A DNA stretch of 64,000 bases from Enterocloster aldenensis (GCF_003434055.1 NZ_QVEX01000017.1:1-64000); one strand, 5' to 3'; positions 8,937 through 19,008 are shown, counted from the first letter of the stretch. Program-made: numbers and translations. Notes: a model not told the origin generated them from the letters alone.

Positions 8937-9376
8937 TAGATCACCTCGCAGGTTCCACCTAAAGCTTCGATTTTAGATTTTGCACCTTCACTGAATGCAT
9001 TAACCTTAACGGTCAGCTTTTTGGTTAATTCTCCATTTCCAAGAATCTTAACACCATCTCTTGGATTCTTAACAATGCCGGCCTCGATTAAAGTCTCAAC
9101 TGTAACTTCAGCATCATTGTCGAACCGCTCCAGTGCGCTTACGTTAATACCTACAATAGTCTTAGAATTCATATTGGTGAAACCACGCTTTGGGATACGC
9201 CTGTATAAAGGCATCTGTCCGCCTTCAAAGCCAGGTCTTGTTGCCCCTGAACGGGCCTTCTGACCTTTGTGGCCCTTACCGGCGGTCTTACCATTACCTG
9301 AACCATGGCCACGGCCTCTTCTAAAATTATCGCTATGCTTTGAACCTGCAGCAGGCTGTAAATTTGACAATTCCAT
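8936..9376 (-). CDS. rplO: 50S ribosomal protein L15
   Basis: L15 is a large-subunit assembly protein with a long Gly/Arg-rich N-terminal extension that threads into 23S rRNA ([20 protein letters not shown]) and a globular C-terminal domain. It is 146 aa, lies between rpmD and secY, and has a strong AGGAGG upstream. Confidence 0.98.
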   Translation of the reverse strand: MELSNLQPAAGSKHSDNFRRGRGHGSGNGKTAGKGHKGQKARSGATRPGFEGGQMPLYRRIPKRGFTNMNSKTIVGINVSALERFDNDAEVTVETLIEAGIVKNPRDGVKILGNGELTKKLTVKVNAFSEGAKSKIEALGGTCEVI

Positions 9377-9401
9377 GACTGCACCTCCTTACTTTATCTG
9401 A

Positions 9402-9584
9402 TTAGATTTCTTCAACTTTTACTAAATGTCTTACGCTTGCAATCATGCCTCTGACAGCGCCATTATCTGGCATCTCAACTGTTTTGTGCATCTTGTTCAG
9501 ACCAAGAGCCACAACAGTTGCCTTCTGCTTTGGAACAGCACCGATAGGGGACTTGACTAACGTGATTTTTAATTTCCCTGCCAT
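9402..9584 (-). CDS. rpmD: 50S ribosomal protein L30
   Basis: This 60-aa protein ([34 protein letters not shown]) is the short bacterial L30 of the large subunit. It lies 15 bp after rpsE and before rplO, the standard spc order. Confidence 0.97.
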   Translation of the reverse strand: MAGKLKITLVKSPIGAVPKQKATVVALGLNKMHKTVEMPDNGAVRGMIASVRHLVKVEEI

Positions 9585-9599
9585 GTCTTTCTCCTCCTA

Positions 9600-10109
9600 T
9601 TAGCCCACAATTTCTTCCACAGATTTGCCGCGCAGCCTTGCGAACTCTTCCGGTGTCTTCAGTGAAGTCAGACCGGCAAGGGTTGCCAGGACTACATTGG
9701 TCTTGTTGTTGGAACCTAAAGACTTTGTACGGATGTTCTTAATGCCTGCCATCTCAAGTACGGAACGGGCAGGACCTCCTGCGATAACACCGGTACCTTC
9801 TGGAGCTTTCTTTAACAGAACAGCTGCACTTCCGAATTTACCAATAAAATCATGTGGGATACTCTTATTCTCATCAACTGGAATTTCTACCAGATTCTTA
9901 ATTGCGGCTTCTTTACCTTTGCGGATTGCTTCCGGAACTTCGCCTGCCTTGCCTAAACCGGCGCCGACATGGCCGTTACCATCACCAACTACTACCAGAG
10001 CGGAAAATCTCATGGTACGTCCACCTTTAACAGTCTTGGATACTCTCTTGATTGCCACTACCTTATCATTCAGTTCCATCTGACTGGCATCAATAATTGT
10101 ACGCTTCAT
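9600..10109 (-). CDS. rpsE: 30S ribosomal protein S5
   Basis: S5 helps form the mRNA entry channel and affects decoding accuracy. The 169-aa sequence has the double-stranded-RNA-binding-like N-terminal half ([40 protein letters not shown]) and the C-terminal half with [19 protein letters not shown]. Confidence 0.98.
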   Translation of the reverse strand: MKRTIIDASQMELNDKVVAIKRVSKTVKGGRTMRFSALVVVGDGNGHVGAGLGKAGEVPEAIRKGKEAAIKNLVEIPVDENKSIPHDFIGKFGSAAVLLKKAPEGTGVIAGGPARSVLEMAGIKNIRTKSLGSNNKTNVVLATLAGLTSLKTPEEFARLRGKSVEEIVG

Positions 10110-10124
10110 GCTTGTTCTCCTCTC

Positions 10125-10493
10125 TTAGAAATCCAGACCAGCTTCACGGGCTGCATCTGCTAATACCTGAACTTTGCCCTGATATATAAAGCCGCCTCTA
10201 TCGAAAACAACTTCCTTGATACCTTTTTCAAGGGCCCTCTTTGCGATTACTGTACCTACATATGCTGCAGCTGCCTTGTCGTTTGTCTTCTCCAGTTCAG
10301 AACTGACTTCTTTCTCAACCGTGGAAGCAGCAACTAAAGTGTTACCAACCGTATCGTCGATAATTTGAGCATACATATGATTATTACTTCTGAACACTGC
10401 CAGACGCGGTCTCTCTGCTGTGCCAGCAAAACGGTTACGCATTCTGTTGTGTTTCTTTACGCGAACTTCGCTTCTTGACTGTTTGTTAACCAT
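10125..10493 (-). CDS. rplR: 50S ribosomal protein L18
   Basis: L18 binds 5S rRNA together with L5 and L25-type proteins in the central protuberance. The 122-aa protein has the basic N-terminus ([20 protein letters not shown]) and ends [20 protein letters not shown], typical of the family. It is between rplF and rpsE. Confidence 0.98.
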   Translation of the reverse strand: MVNKQSRSEVRVKKHNRMRNRFAGTAERPRLAVFRSNNHMYAQIIDDTVGNTLVAASTVEKEVSSELEKTNDKAAAAYVGTVIAKRALEKGIKEVVFDRGGFIYQGKVQVLADAAREAGLDF

Positions 10494-10510
10494 TTTTACA
10501 CTCTCCTTAA

Positions 10511-11053
10511 TTATTTCTTACCAGTCTTACCAACTTTACGTCTGATAACTTCGTCAGCATACTTGATACCCTTGCCCTTGTATGGTTCAGGCCTTCTCTT
10601 GTCTCTGATTTCAGCAGCGTATTGGCCAACTTTTTCTTTACTGATTCCCTTAACGGTAATCTTGTTCTGTCCTTCCAGGACAGTCTCGATACCTTCAGGA
10701 TCTTCCATCTCTACCGGATGGGAATAGCCCAGGTTCAAAGTAAGCTTCTTGCCCTGCTTAGCTGCCCTGTAGCCAACACCATTTACTTCCAGTACCTTCT
10801 CATACCCTTCTGTAACACCATGGATCATGTTGTTAACCAGGGTTCTGGTCAGGCCATGTAAAGATTTCATTCTCTTTAAATCATTTGGTCTGCTTACGAT
10901 AATCTGTCCATCCTTCTGCTCGATGGACATCTCTACTGGGAGTTCTCTCTCCAATGTTCCTTTTGGACCTTTTACAGTCACTTTATTTCCTTCTGCGATT
11001 GTAACAGTTACACCTGCCGGAACCGCAACTGGCATTCTACCGATACGTGACAT
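10511..11053 (-). CDS. rplF: 50S ribosomal protein L6
   Basis: L6 lies near the GTPase-associated centre of the large subunit. The 180-aa sequence has two related alpha/beta domains and the signature [19 protein letters not shown] at the C-terminus. It is preceded by a 170-bp gap that contains repeat copy B. Confidence 0.98.
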   Translation of the reverse strand: MSRIGRMPVAVPAGVTVTIAEGNKVTVKGPKGTLERELPVEMSIEQKDGQIIVSRPNDLKRMKSLHGLTRTLVNNMIHGVTEGYEKVLEVNGVGYRAAKQGKKLTLNLGYSHPVEMEDPEGIETVLEGQNKITVKGISKEKVGQYAAEIRDKRRPEPYKGKGIKYADEVIRRKVGKTGKK

Positions 11054-11158
11054 GCCTTTACCTCCTACTTAAATTCTCGGAAGGAACTTCTGCGTTCCTT
11101 CTGTTTTCAGTCACATTGAACACTTGGCGCCTGTTCTTTAGGCGCTTATGTGTAAAAG

Positions 11159-11212
11159 TGCTTCGCGATACTTAGCGAGGTCTTTTCGAGCTTAGTATCG
11201 TCGAAGTTTCCT
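11159..11212. repeat. Interspersed repeat copy B in the rpsH-rplF gap
   Basis: The 27-bp core at 11170-11196 is identical to the reverse complement of copy C (16438-16464). Its flanks CGATACTTAGC and GCTTAGTATCG pair with a single mismatch, so the element can form a hairpin of about 11 bp with a 13-base loop. It is shorter than copies A and C and inverted relative to them. Confidence 0.75.
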
Positions 11213-11223
11213 TAGTTACCTGC

Positions 11224-11625
11224 CTACCAGACAAATGCCAGCACTTCACCGCCAACGCCTAACTGACGGGCTTCTTTATCTGTAATCACACCCTGGTTGG
11301 TGGAAATGATTGCGGTACCAAGTCCACCCAGTACCCTGGGAAGCTCTTCCTTGTTTGCGTATACACGCAGGCCTGGTTTAGAAATTCTCTTAATACCGGA
11401 AATGATTTTCTCGTTCTTATCCTTGCCATACTTTAAGGTGATTCTGATGGTCTGGAAACCGCCGTCCTCTACCATGTCGTACTTTGCAACATAACCCTCT
11501 TTTACCAGGATATCAGCGATAGCTAATTTCATCTTGGATGAAGGTACGTCTACTGTATCATGTTTTGCAGTGTTTGCATTACGGATTCTTGTAAGCATAT
11601 CTGCAATCGGATCGCTCATTGTCAT
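11224..11625 (-). CDS. rpsH: 30S ribosomal protein S8
   Basis: S8 binds the central domain of 16S rRNA, and in E. coli it represses the spc operon. The 133-aa sequence begins [20 protein letters not shown] and ends [11 protein letters not shown], with the conserved [15 protein letters not shown] segment. A second ATG two codons in is also possible as the start. Confidence 0.98.
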   Translation of the reverse strand: MTMSDPIADMLTRIRNANTAKHDTVDVPSSKMKLAIADILVKEGYVAKYDMVEDGGFQTIRITLKYGKDKNEKIISGIKRISKPGLRVYANKEELPRVLGGLGTAIISTNQGVITDKEARQLGVGGEVLAFVW

Positions 11626-11656
11626 TTTAAAATGCCTCCTTCCTCTTTCTCTCTAT

Positions 11657-11842
11657 TTACCAGCTAGCTTTCTTAACGCCGGGAATCTGACCCTTGTATG
11701 CTAACTCGCGGAAACAGATACGGCAGATACCGTATTTTCTCAAATAAGCATGTGGGCGGCCGCAGATTCTGCAGCGGTTGTACTCTCTGGAAGAGAATTT
11801 AGCCGGACGCTGCTGTTTAATCTTCATTGAAGTCTTAGCCAT
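11657..11842 (-). CDS. rpsZ: 30S ribosomal protein S14, zinc type
   Basis: This is the 61-aa short form of S14 (rpsN type Z). The two CxxC motifs CRICGRPH and CRICFREL form a zinc ribbon, and [14 protein letters not shown] is the family hallmark. The protein lies in the head of the small subunit. It is between rplE and rpsH. Confidence 0.97.
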   Translation of the reverse strand: MAKTSMKIKQQRPAKFSSREYNRCRICGRPHAYLRKYGICRICFRELAYKGQIPGVKKASW

Positions 11843-11859
11843 GAAAAGTTTCCTCCTAA

Positions 11860-12399
11860 CTATTTTGCAAACGGCATGTTGAATAATGTCAAAAGTTCAC
11901 GAGCTTCTTCGTCAGTCTTAGCGGTGGTAACGAAGATAATATCCATACCTCTTACCTTGTCAACTTTGTCGTACTCAATCTCAGGGAAAATCAGCTGCTC
12001 TTTGATACCGAGCGCATAGTTCCCCCTGCCATCAAATGCGTTAGGGTTAACACCTCTAAAGTCACGTACACGGGGCAGTGCCAGGTTTACCAGACGGTCA
12101 AGGAATTCATACATCCTCTCGCCGCGCAGTGTTACCTTACAGCCGATTGCCATGCCTTCACGGAGTTTGAAGTTAGCGATGGACTTCTTAGCCTTGGTGG
12201 TAATAGCCTTCTGACCGGAGATGATTTCCAGATCTCTTACAGCTGAATCCAGGACCTTGGCATTTTCTTTTGCTTCGCCTACGCCCATGTTGATGACAAT
12301 CTTATCAAGCTTCGGCACCTGCATAACGTTCTTATATCCAAATTTCTTCATCAGTGCGTCTACCATCTCGCTCTGATACTGTTCTTTTAATCTAGCCAA
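11860..12399 (-). CDS. rplE: 50S ribosomal protein L5
   Basis: L5 binds 5S rRNA and contacts P-site tRNA. The 179-aa sequence includes [39 protein letters not shown] and [20 protein letters not shown], all typical. It lies after rplX and before the S14 gene. Confidence 0.98.
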   Translation of the reverse strand: MARLKEQYQSEMVDALMKKFGYKNVMQVPKLDKIVINMGVGEAKENAKVLDSAVRDLEIISGQKAITTKAKKSIANFKLREGMAIGCKVTLRGERMYEFLDRLVNLALPRVRDFRGVNPNAFDGRGNYALGIKEQLIFPEIEYDKVDKVRGMDIIFVTTAKTDEEARELLTLFNMPFAK

Positions 12400-12422
12400 C
12401 GTTTATTTCCTCCTCTCCTGAA

Positions 12423-12728
12423 TTAATCAATCACTTTGCCGGTCTTCTTTGCCACGCGAACCTTCTTGCCGTCTTTTACTTCAAAGCCGACCCTGGTTGC
12501 CTTGCCGTCAACTACCAGCATTACATTGGAGATATCAATGGGAGCTTCCTGATTCACGATGCCGCCCTGCGGATTGCCAGGAGCCTGCTTTGTGTGCTTG
12601 GTAATCATGTTGCAGCCCTGAACCAGAACCCTATTCTTCTTTGTATCAACAGAGATTACTTTACCCTGCTTATCTTTATCTTTACCTGCGATTACGACTA
12701 CTAAGTCGTCTTTTTTGATTTTATGCAC
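12423..12728 (-). CDS. rplX: 50S ribosomal protein L24
   Basis: L24 is an assembly initiator with a KOW motif ([20 protein letters not shown]). I prefer the GTG at 12726-12728 (101 aa), which has AAGGGGGTG six bases upstream; a GTG three codons earlier sits on top of this ribosome-binding site. The gene follows rplN. Confidence 0.95.
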   Translation of the reverse strand: MHKIKKDDLVVVIAGKDKDKQGKVISVDTKKNRVLVQGCNMITKHTKQAPGNPQGGIVNQEAPIDISNVMLVVDGKATRVGFEVKDGKKVRVAKKTGKVID

Positions 12729-12741
12729 AGTGGACACCCCC

Positions 12742-13110
12742 TTATAATACTTCTGGAGCTAAGGAGACAATCTTCATGAACTGTTTGTCTCTTAATTCTC
12801 TTGCTACAGGCCCAAAGATACGAGTTCCTCTTGGAGTCTTGTCATCCTTAATAATTACTGCTGCGTTCTCATCAAACTTGATATAAGAACCGTCTTTACG
12901 ACGGGCGCCCTTTTTTGTGCGCACAACTACAGCTTTTACAACATCGCCCTTCTTTACAACACCGCCTGGTGTTGCATCTTTAACGGAAGCAACGATGATA
13001 TCACCGATATTGGCATATCTTCTGGTTGAACCACCTAATACACGGATGCAGAGAAGTTCTTTTGCACCGGTATTGTCGGCAACCCTAAGTCTTGTTTCCT
13101 GCTGAACCAT
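12742..13110 (-). CDS. rplN: 50S ribosomal protein L14
   Basis: L14 forms an intersubunit bridge and is the docking site of the silencing factor RsfS. The 122-aa sequence begins [20 protein letters not shown] and contains the signature around [20 protein letters not shown]. It is between rpsQ and rplX. Confidence 0.98.
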   Translation of the reverse strand: MVQQETRLRVADNTGAKELLCIRVLGGSTRRYANIGDIIVASVKDATPGGVVKKGDVVKAVVVRTKKGARRKDGSYIKFDENAAVIIKDDKTPRGTRIFGPVARELRDKQFMKIVSLAPEVL

Positions 13111-13135
13111 ACCTGTTACTCCTTCCTCATCTCAA

Positions 13136-13390
13136 TTATCTTGCTTTCTCGATAACTTCAACAAGTCTCCATCTCTTATCCTTGGACAGTGGTCTTGTTT
13201 CCATTACTTTAACTTTATCACCGATGCCGCATTCATTCTTCTCGTCATGAGCTTTTAACTTAACGGTTTTCTTAACGATCTTACCGATCAGTGGGTGTTT
13301 AATGTGGTCCTCGATTGCTACAACAATGGTTTTGTCCATTTTATTGCTAACCACTTTACCGGTACGGGTTTTTCTTAAATTTCTTTCCAC
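13136..13390 (-). CDS. rpsQ: 30S ribosomal protein S17
   Basis: S17 is an OB-fold primary binder of the 16S 5' domain. I chose the GTG at 13388-13390 (84 aa, starting [21 protein letters not shown]) because AAAGGAG lies six bases upstream; an upstream ATG overlapping the rpmC stop would contain that site. The motif [19 protein letters not shown] is characteristic. Confidence 0.96.
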   Translation of the reverse strand: MERNLRKTRTGKVVSNKMDKTIVVAIEDHIKHPLIGKIVKKTVKLKAHDEKNECGIGDKVKVMETRPLSKDKRWRLVEVIEKAR

Positions 13391-13407
13391 GGTAAGTTCT
13401 CCTTTCA

Positions 13408-13611
13408 TTAAGCATTAGCCTTCTCAGTGATAACAGTCTGGATCCTGGCAATATTCTTGCGTACTTCCTTGATTCTGGATGTGTTATCTAACTGATTGGT
13501 TGCATTCTGGAATCTTAAATTGAACAGTTCCTTCTTCGCAGCTACTAACTCTTCATTCAGCTGGTTGGCTGACTTATTCTTTAATTCTTCTACAAACTTA
13601 TTAGTTTTCAC
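13408..13611 (-). CDS. rpmC: 50S ribosomal protein L29
   Basis: L29 is a helical protein near the peptide exit and part of the docking site for SRP and trigger factor. The 67-aa form starts at GTG 13609-13611 ([20 protein letters not shown]), preceded by AAGGCGGTGA; another GTG nine bases upstream is possible. The start overlaps the end of rplP, so the two are coupled. Confidence 0.95.
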   Translation of the reverse strand: MKTNKFVEELKNKSANQLNEELVAAKKELFNLRFQNATNQLDNTSRIKEVRKNIARIQTVITEKANA

Positions 13612-14038
13612 TGTTATCACCGCCTTCTAAATCTGCTTTAGAAGCAATCTTACACTTGCATGGCAGCTTGTGCATTGCAAGACGCAGAGCTTCCCTAGCT
13701 GTTTCCTCTGGTACACCAGCGATTTCAAATAATACGCGGCCTGGCTTTACAACTGCTACCCAGTACTCCAGAGCGCCTTTACCGGAACCCATACGGGTTT
13801 CTGCTGGCTTTGCTGTTACAGGTTTATCGGGGAAAATCTTAATCCAGACTTTACCACCACGCTTAATGTAACGGGTCATGGCAACACGGGCTGCCTCAAT
13901 CTGGTTTGACTTAATCCAACATGGCTCAGTAGCGACTAAACCGAACTCACCGTTAGAAATCGTATTGCCTCTTAAAGCTTTGCCGGCCATAGATCCACGG
14001 AACTGTTTACGACGCTTAACTCTTTTAGGCATTAACAT
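13601..14038 (-). CDS. rplP: 50S ribosomal protein L16
   Basis: L16 helps position tRNAs at the A site. The 145-aa sequence [20 protein letters not shown]..., with [20 protein letters not shown] and [18 protein letters not shown], is typical. Its start overlaps the rpsC stop by one base. Confidence 0.98.
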   Translation of the reverse strand: MLMPKRVKRRKQFRGSMAGKALRGNTISNGEFGLVATEPCWIKSNQIEAARVAMTRYIKRGGKVWIKIFPDKPVTAKPAETRMGSGKGALEYWVAVVKPGRVLFEIAGVPEETAREALRLAMHKLPCKCKIASKADLEGGDNSEN

Positions 14039-14694
14039 TATTTATCGCTCCCTTCCTTGTTTCCTTTAGTAGGAAGTACTTCGCCCTTGTAGATCCAAAC
14101 CTTAACGCCAAGCTTGCCGTAGGTTGTATCTGCTTCTGCGAAACCATAGTCAATATCTGCTCTTAATGTCTGAAGCGGGATTGTACCCTCGCTGTAGAAC
14201 TCAGTACGTGCAATATCTGCGCCGCCAAGACGTCCTGCAACAGCGGTCTTGATACCCTTAACGCCAGCCTTCATGGTCCTGCCCATGGTGGACTTCATTG
14301 CGCGGCGGAAGGAAACACGGTTCTCAAGCTGGGATGCGATAGACTCGGCAACCAGCTGTGCATCCTTATCCGGACGCTTGATTTCCTTAATGTCTACAAA
14401 CAGTTTCTTATCTGTCAGCTTCTGGACTTCTTTCTTTAACTTCTCGATTTCAGAACCACCCTTACCGATAACCACGCCTGGCTTAGCGGTATAGATGATG
14501 ACCTTCACCCTGTCGGAAGCACGCTCAATCTCGATTTTGGAAATACCGGCACTGAACAGTCTCTTCTTCAGGAACTTTCTAATATTATAATCTTCAACCA
14601 GGCAGTCAGCAAAATCAGCTTCTGCATACCACTTGGAATCCCAGTCTTTAATAACACCGACCCTTAAGCCGTGTGGATTAACTTTCTGTCCCAT
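14038..14694 (-). CDS. rpsC: 30S ribosomal protein S3
   Basis: S3 is at the mRNA entry and has helicase-related function. The 218-aa sequence has a KH domain (about 40-110, [20 protein letters not shown]) and the C-terminal domain ([20 protein letters not shown]). It lies between rplV and rplP. Confidence 0.98.
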   Translation of the reverse strand: MGQKVNPHGLRVGVIKDWDSKWYAEADFADCLVEDYNIRKFLKKRLFSAGISKIEIERASDRVKVIIYTAKPGVVIGKGGSEIEKLKKEVQKLTDKKLFVDIKEIKRPDKDAQLVAESIASQLENRVSFRRAMKSTMGRTMKAGVKGIKTAVAGRLGGADIARTEFYSEGTIPLQTLRADIDYGFAEADTTYGKLGVKVWIYKGEVLPTKGNKEGSDK

Positions 14695-14703
14695 ATTTGC
14701 CTC

Positions 14704-15090
14704 CTATCTCTCATTCAGAACAACAGTGATGTGGCTCATTCTCTTCTCGATCCTGTAAGCACGTCCCTGAGCTCTCGGTCTGACTCTCTTCATGGTTGGG
14801 CCCTGGTTTGCGTAGCATTCCTCTACGTAAAGTTTTGACCTGTCCATTCCGTTATTGTTCTCAGCATTTGCTGCTGCTGATTCCAGTAACTTCTTAACTA
14901 AGCTGGAAGCATATCTGGGATTGTAAGTTACAATACCAAGTGCGGTTTCTAAATCTTTGCCCCTAACGGCATCTAATACGAAACAAGCCTTCTGGACAGA
15001 CACTCTAGCGTAAGACAGTGTTGCGCTTGGTCTTGTGTCCTTCTGGGCATTTCTCTCTCTCTTGACTTGGGATCTATGTCCTTTTGCCAT
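14704..15090 (-). CDS. rplV: 50S ribosomal protein L22
   Basis: L22 has a long beta hairpin that lines the peptide exit tunnel. The 128-aa sequence includes SYARVSVQKACFVLDAVRGK and the C-terminal RVRPRAQGRAYRIEKRMSHI signature. Confidence 0.98.
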   Translation of the reverse strand: MAKGHRSQVKRERNAQKDTRPSATLSYARVSVQKACFVLDAVRGKDLETALGIVTYNPRYASSLVKKLLESAAANAENNNGMDRSKLYVEECYANQGPTMKRVRPRAQGRAYRIEKRMSHITVVLNER

Positions 15091-15121
15091 TGGTAAAACC
15101 TCCTTTCAATTTACCCGTGAA

Positions 15122-15406
15122 TTACTTTCTCACGCCGGATTTCTTCTCGTCTTTTCCGTGACCCCTATAGGTCCTGGTTGCTACGAATTCGCCCAGTTTA
15201 TGTCCTACCATATCTTCGGTTACATATACCGGAACGTGTTTCCTACCGTCATGAACTGCAATTGTATGACCAACAAACTGTGGGAAGATTGTAGAACGGC
15301 GGGACCAGGTCTTAATTACCTGCTTCTGTCCTGCTGCATTCATTGCGTCTACTTTCTTTAACAGATGCGCGTCTGCAAATGGTCCTTTTTTCAGTGAACG
15401 AGCCAT
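15122..15406 (-). CDS. rpsS: 30S ribosomal protein S19
   Basis: S19 lies in the head of the small subunit and forms a complex with S13. The 94-aa sequence begins [20 protein letters not shown] and has [18 protein letters not shown] near the end, as in the family. Confidence 0.98.
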   Translation of the reverse strand: MARSLKKGPFADAHLLKKVDAMNAAGQKQVIKTWSRRSTIFPQFVGHTIAVHDGRKHVPVYVTEDMVGHKLGEFVATRTYRGHGKDEKKSGVRK

Positions 15407-15426
15407 GTGTTCTTAACCTCCTTTAA

Positions 15427-16272
15427 CTATTTGATGGTTCTGCCATCACGTCTTCTTACGATCAACTTGTTAGACTGCTTGTTTTTCTTTCTGGTCTTCA
15501 GACCCAGAGCAGGCTTGCCCCATGGTGTGCATGGACCTGGACGTCCGATACCACACTTACCTTCACCACCACCGTGTGGATGGTCGTTGGGGTTCATTAC
15601 GGAACCGCGGACAGTTGGTCTGATACCCATGTTGCGCTTCCTACCAGCTTTACCAATGTTGATCAGGGAGTGTTCACCATTGCCAACAACACCGATTGTT
15701 GCGCGGCAGATGATTGGAACCATTCTCATTTCACCTGAAGGTAAACGTAAGGTGGCATACTTGCCTTCCTTAGCCATCAGCTGTGCTGCATTACCGGCGG
15801 AACGGACCAGCTGGCCGCCCTTGCCAGGATATAACTCAATGTTGTGTACCTGTGTACCAACCGGAATATGGTACAGCGGCATACAGTTGCCAAGCTTTGC
15901 CTCTGCCGTGTCGCCGCTTACAACCTTCATTCCATCCGTTAAGCCCTGTGGAGCCAGGATATAAGACTTGGTGCCGTCTGCATAGCAGATCAGTGCAATG
16001 TTGGCAGTTCTGTTTGGATCGTACTCAATACCGATAACGGTTGCCGGGATACCATCCTTGCTGTTTCTCTTGAAATCAATGATCCTATATTTTCTTCTGC
16101 TGCCGCCGCCTCTGTGACGGACAGTGATTTTACCCTGATTGTTACGACCTGCGTTCTTGTTCAGGGAAACTACCAGAGACTTTTCTGGGGTGGTCTTGGT
16201 GATTTCCTTGAAATCAGAGCCGGTCATATGTCTTCTGGAAGGTGTATAAGCATTATACTTCTTAATTCCCAT
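15427..16272 (-). CDS. rplB: 50S ribosomal protein L2
   Basis: L2 is essential for subunit association and peptidyl transfer. The 281-aa protein has the OB-like and SH3-like domains and the C-terminal signature [20 protein letters not shown], which contains the conserved His near the active centre. It is separated from rplW by a 240-bp gap. Confidence 0.98.
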   Translation of the reverse strand: MGIKKYNAYTPSRRHMTGSDFKEITKTTPEKSLVVSLNKNAGRNNQGKITVRHRGGGSRRKYRIIDFKRNSKDGIPATVIGIEYDPNRTANIALICYADGTKSYILAPQGLTDGMKVVSGDTAEAKLGNCMPLYHIPVGTQVHNIELYPGKGGQLVRSAGNAAQLMAKEGKYATLRLPSGEMRMVPIICRATIGVVGNGEHSLINIGKAGRKRNMGIRPTVRGSVMNPNDHPHGGGEGKCGIGRPGPCTPWGKPALGLKTRKKNKQSNKLIVRRRDGRTIK

Positions 16273-16435
16273 GACATTTTACTCCTTTTCATTTTCTTTT
16301 CGCGGCATGCGGTTCTGGACGGGATATCTGGGATGTCCCCTGTGAACGGGATGCCGTATAAGTTCTCCGGCCGGGATACCCGGCGGGTTTTGGGTTTGTT
16401 GGATTAAGGTGCATCCAACGGGAGCGGGTTCCGCT

Positions 16436-16512
16436 CGACTAAGCTCGAAAAGACCTCGCTAAGTCTCGGGAACGGCGTTCGCACTAAGTTCGTGAGATAC
16501 CTCACTAAGTGC
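16436..16512. repeat. Interspersed repeat copy C in the rplW-rplB gap
   Basis: It consists of four imperfect direct units each beginning CTAAG (about 16439, 16459, 16483 and 16504) with shared ends such as ACCTC(A/G). The 27-bp core 16438-16464 recurs in copies A and B. As with copy A, it directly abuts the stop codon of the gene transcribed before it (rplW). The rest of the gap holds a CCGGG...CCCGG hairpin near 16371-16385. Confidence 0.75.
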
Positions 16513-16812
16513 TTACAGCCCCTGGAAAATCTCTATTTCCTTGCTGTCTTCCGTCAGCTTTACGATTGCCTTTTTGGAAGCAGCGGTCCTGCCGAAGGTG
16601 GTTCCTCTTCTCTTAACCTTTCCCTCGCAGTTCATGGTGTTCACAGTCTCAACCTTGGTGCCTGGGAACATCTTCTCAACCGCTTCTTTAATCATGGATT
16701 TATTGGCATCTACATGGACCATGAAAGTATACTTCTTATCTGTCATGGCGTTCATGCTCTTCTCAGTAATAACTGGTTTTAAAATGACGTCATAATACTT
16801 AATATCTGCCAT
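16513..16812 (-). CDS. rplW: 50S ribosomal protein L23
   Basis: L23 is at the tunnel exit and is the main docking site for trigger factor and SRP. The 99-aa protein ([37 protein letters not shown]) is typical. It overlaps the rplD stop codon by one base. Confidence 0.98.
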   Translation of the reverse strand: MADIKYYDVILKPVITEKSMNAMTDKKYTFMVHVDANKSMIKEAVEKMFPGTKVETVNTMNCEGKVKRRGTTFGRTAASKKAIVKLTEDSKEIEIFQGL

Positions 16813-17432
16813 TATGCGTACACCTCCTCGATGGATGCAACAGCAGCCTTGGTAGCAACTACTGTGTTGTACTTCAGAATGTCGTATACATTGATGGAGT
16901 CAACCTGTGCAGTCTTAACGTCTGCAACGTTCCTTGCGGATAATACTGTGTTCCGGTCATTGTCAGCCAGAACAACCAGCGCCTTGTTTACCTTAAGGCT
17001 GTCCATGACGCCCTGGAACTTCTTGGTCTTAATCTCATCAAACTTCAGCTCATCTACAACAATGAACTTGTTGTCCTGAACACGGCTTGTAAGTGCTGAC
17101 TTAAGGGCAGCCCTCTTTTCCTTCTTGTTCAGTCTGATTGTGTAATCCCTTGGTGTGGGAGCGAATACCACGCCGCCGCCCTTCCACTGAGGGGATCTGG
17201 TTGAACCCTGTCTTGCATGACCGGTCCCCTTCTGTCTCCACGGTTTCCTACCGCCGCCTGAAACCTCAGAACGTGTCTTTGCTTTCTGTGTTCCCTGACG
17301 CTTATTAGCAAGCTGTGCAACAACTGCAAGATGTACCAGGTGCTCGTTAACTTCTACACCGAACACGGCATCGTTCAGTTCTAATGTGCCAACTTCTTTA
17401 CCTTCCATATTGTAAACAGATACGTTTGCCAT
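16812..17432 (-). CDS. rplD: 50S ribosomal protein L4
   Basis: L4 reaches into the exit tunnel, and in gamma-proteobacteria it represses the S10 operon. The 206-aa protein has the tunnel loop ([20 protein letters not shown]) and the C-terminal Rossmann-like part ([19 protein letters not shown]). Confidence 0.98.
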   Translation of the reverse strand: MANVSVYNMEGKEVGTLELNDAVFGVEVNEHLVHLAVVAQLANKRQGTQKAKTRSEVSGGGRKPWRQKGTGHARQGSTRSPQWKGGGVVFAPTPRDYTIRLNKKEKRAALKSALTSRVQDNKFIVVDELKFDEIKTKKFQGVMDSLKVNKALVVLADNDRNTVLSARNVADVKTAQVDSINVYDILKYNTVVATKAAVASIEEVYA

Positions 17433-17460
17433 CTGTGTGTTCCTCCTTTCCTATAAAAGC

Positions 17461-18096
17461 TTACCTTTCAACCTTAACGGTTTCCTTGATTGTTACCAGG
17501 CTCTTCTTAGGTCCTGGTACTGCGCCCTTCACCAGAATCAGGTTATTATCGGTATCAACCTTAACAACCTCCAGGTTCTGGACGGTAATCTTCTTGCTGC
17601 CCATATGGCCTGGCATACCTTTGCCCTTGAATACGCGGCCTGGTGTGGTAGCGGAACCGTTGGAACCCTGATGACGATGGAACTTGGAACCATGAGCCAT
17701 GGGTCCTCTGTGCTGTCCATATCTCTTGATGGCGCCCTGGAAGCCTTTACCCTTGGAAATAGCGGTTGCATCAATCTTATCGCCAGCAGCGAAGATGTCT
17801 GCCTTAATCTCATCTTTTACAGAATACTCTTCTGCATTCTCAAACTTGAATTCCCTTACATATCTCTTATAGGAAACCCCGGCCTTATCAAAGTGGCCCT
17901 TCTGTGGCTTGTTAACCAGTTTTTCCCTCTTGTCAACGAAACCAACCTGTACTGCTTTGTAACCATCGTTCTCAGCAGTCTTAACCTGTGTTACCACACA
18001 AGGTCCTGCCTGAAGTACGGTTACCGGAACTAAAGCACCATTCTCATTGAAGATCTGGGTCATTCCGACTTTTGTTGCTAAAATCGCTTTCTTCAT
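17461..18096 (-). CDS. rplC: 50S ribosomal protein L3
   Basis: L3 is an early assembly protein near the peptidyl transferase centre. The 211-aa sequence begins [20 protein letters not shown] and has the conserved loop [21 protein letters not shown] chose ATG 18094-18096, which has AGGAGGTAAGACA just before it; a longer frame has no ribosome-binding site. The upstream gap is structured. Confidence 0.97.
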   Translation of the reverse strand: MKKAILATKVGMTQIFNENGALVPVTVLQAGPCVVTQVKTAENDGYKAVQVGFVDKREKLVNKPQKGHFDKAGVSYKRYVREFKFENAEEYSVKDEIKADIFAAGDKIDATAISKGKGFQGAIKRYGQHRGPMAHGSKFHRHQGSNGSATTPGRVFKGKGMPGHMGSKKITVQNLEVVKVDTDNNLILVKGAVPGPKKSLVTIKETVKVER

Positions 18097-18126
18097 TGTC
18101 TTACCTCCTGTTTCATGATCTACAGC

Positions 18127-18258
18127 GGAATGCTTTCGCATTCATCCTAGAACAGTCTTAATATACGTGGAACACTATGAACCGCTTCTGGGTAATCCCC
18201 CTGCCTTCATGGGGCAAGCGGTGCGGTATGTTGATTCCTCAACAGGAAATGCAGTGTT
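18127..18258 (-). promoter_or_regulatory. Structured RNA region between rpsJ and rplC
   Basis: The 205-bp rpsJ-rplC gap can fold as nested stems: AACACT (18171-18176) with AGTGTT (18253-18258), CCGCTT (18182-18187) with AAGCGG (18216-18221), CCCC with GGGG inside that, and a separate GAATGC...GCATTC hairpin at 18129-18143 next to the rplC ribosome-binding site. Such gaps are normally short. It could be a ribosomal-protein-binding control element for rplC-rplD or a processing site; no known leader motif was recognised. Confidence 0.45.
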
Positions 18259-18301
18259 GCTTCTATATTTAAACCCTTCAGGATATAAACATTGTCCGAC
18301 C

Positions 18302-18619
18302 TTATTTGGTCTTCATCTTGATGTCGATGTACACGCCAGCCGGCATTTCCAGTCTGGACAGTGCATCAACTGTCTTCTGGCTTGGAGCAGTGATGTCGAT
18401 GAGTCTCTTGTGTGTCCTCTGTTCGAACTGCTCTCTGGAATCTTTGTACTTATGAACCGCACGCAGAATGGTTACTACCTCTTTCTTGGTTGGTAACGGC
18501 ACCGGTCCGCTCACCTGTGATCCTGTCTTCTTTACAGTCTCGATGATTTTGCCGGCAGACTGATCTACTAACTGATGATCATAAGCCTTTAAAGTGATTC
18601 TCATTACTTGACTTGCCAT
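18302..18619 (-). CDS. rpsJ: 30S ribosomal protein S10
   Basis: S10 is a head protein of the small subunit and, as NusE, a transcription antitermination factor. The 105-aa protein has [20 protein letters not shown] and the loop [20 protein letters not shown]. It is the first gene of the S10 cluster; GGAGGCGA lies nine bases upstream of ATG 18617-18619. Confidence 0.98.
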   Translation of the reverse strand: MASQVMRITLKAYDHQLVDQSAGKIIETVKKTGSQVSGPVPLPTKKEVVTILRAVHKYKDSREQFEQRTHKRLIDITAPSQKTVDALSRLEMPAGVYIDIKMKTK

Positions 18620-18658
18620 AAAAAAAGTCGCCTCCTTTTCGCACTTTTAAACCAAGTA

Positions 18659-18762
18659 CGACAAGCGGTGACTGTACACGTTTCCGTGTGTGTCCTCAAA
18701 GGACTCCACACTGATTCTGCTGATTATCCTGCAGTTTCTTTAATTGGTACAGTGACTTGTCG
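18659..18762 (-). promoter_or_regulatory. Structured leader of the S10 cluster
   Basis: Between promoter and rpsJ the leader of about 230 nt contains a long-range pairing (CGACAAG...ACTGTAC at 18659-18677 with GTACAGTGACTTGTCG at 18747-18762) enclosing a hairpin GTGTG.GTCC/GGAC.CCACAC (about 18686-18711). The layout suggests feedback control by a ribosomal protein; the responsible protein cannot be read from the sequence. Confidence 0.5.
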
Positions 18763-18857
18763 CCAGTTTCCTAACTTGACATTCGCTCCACGGAAAACCT
18801 GCCTCACTTTGTGGGCAGCAACCTCTCGCTTCAACGCTATCATGCCACAGCCTTGTT

Positions 18858-18886
18858 ATATTAGCACACTTTTTTTATAAATGCAA
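18858..18886 (-). promoter_or_regulatory. Main promoter of the S10-spc-alpha cluster
   Basis: On the minus strand TTGCAT (18881-18886) and TAATAT (18858-18863) are 17 bp apart with A/T-rich sequence upstream of the -35 (18887-18905), like an UP element. Transcription should start near 18850. It is the only good promoter seen between the upstream gene's terminator (18975-19008) and rpsJ. Confidence 0.8.
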
Positions 18887-18974
18887 GTACTTTTTTTATT
18901 TTTTAATCCTGCGTATGGATTGGTATAAGTCCTGTTTTGAAATCCCGGGAACAGGGACCGGTTCAATTTTGCGC

Positions 18975-19008
18975 AAAAGAAAAGACCTCTGCCTAATCAG
19001 AAGTCTTT
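18975..19008 (-). terminator. Terminator of the 452-aa cell-wall-repeat gene
   Basis: On the minus strand AAAGACTTCTG and CAGAGGTCTTTT form a stem around ATTAGG and run into TTTTCTTTT, 20 bp after the stop codon at 19028. It isolates the gene from the ribosomal cluster downstream. Confidence 0.85.
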
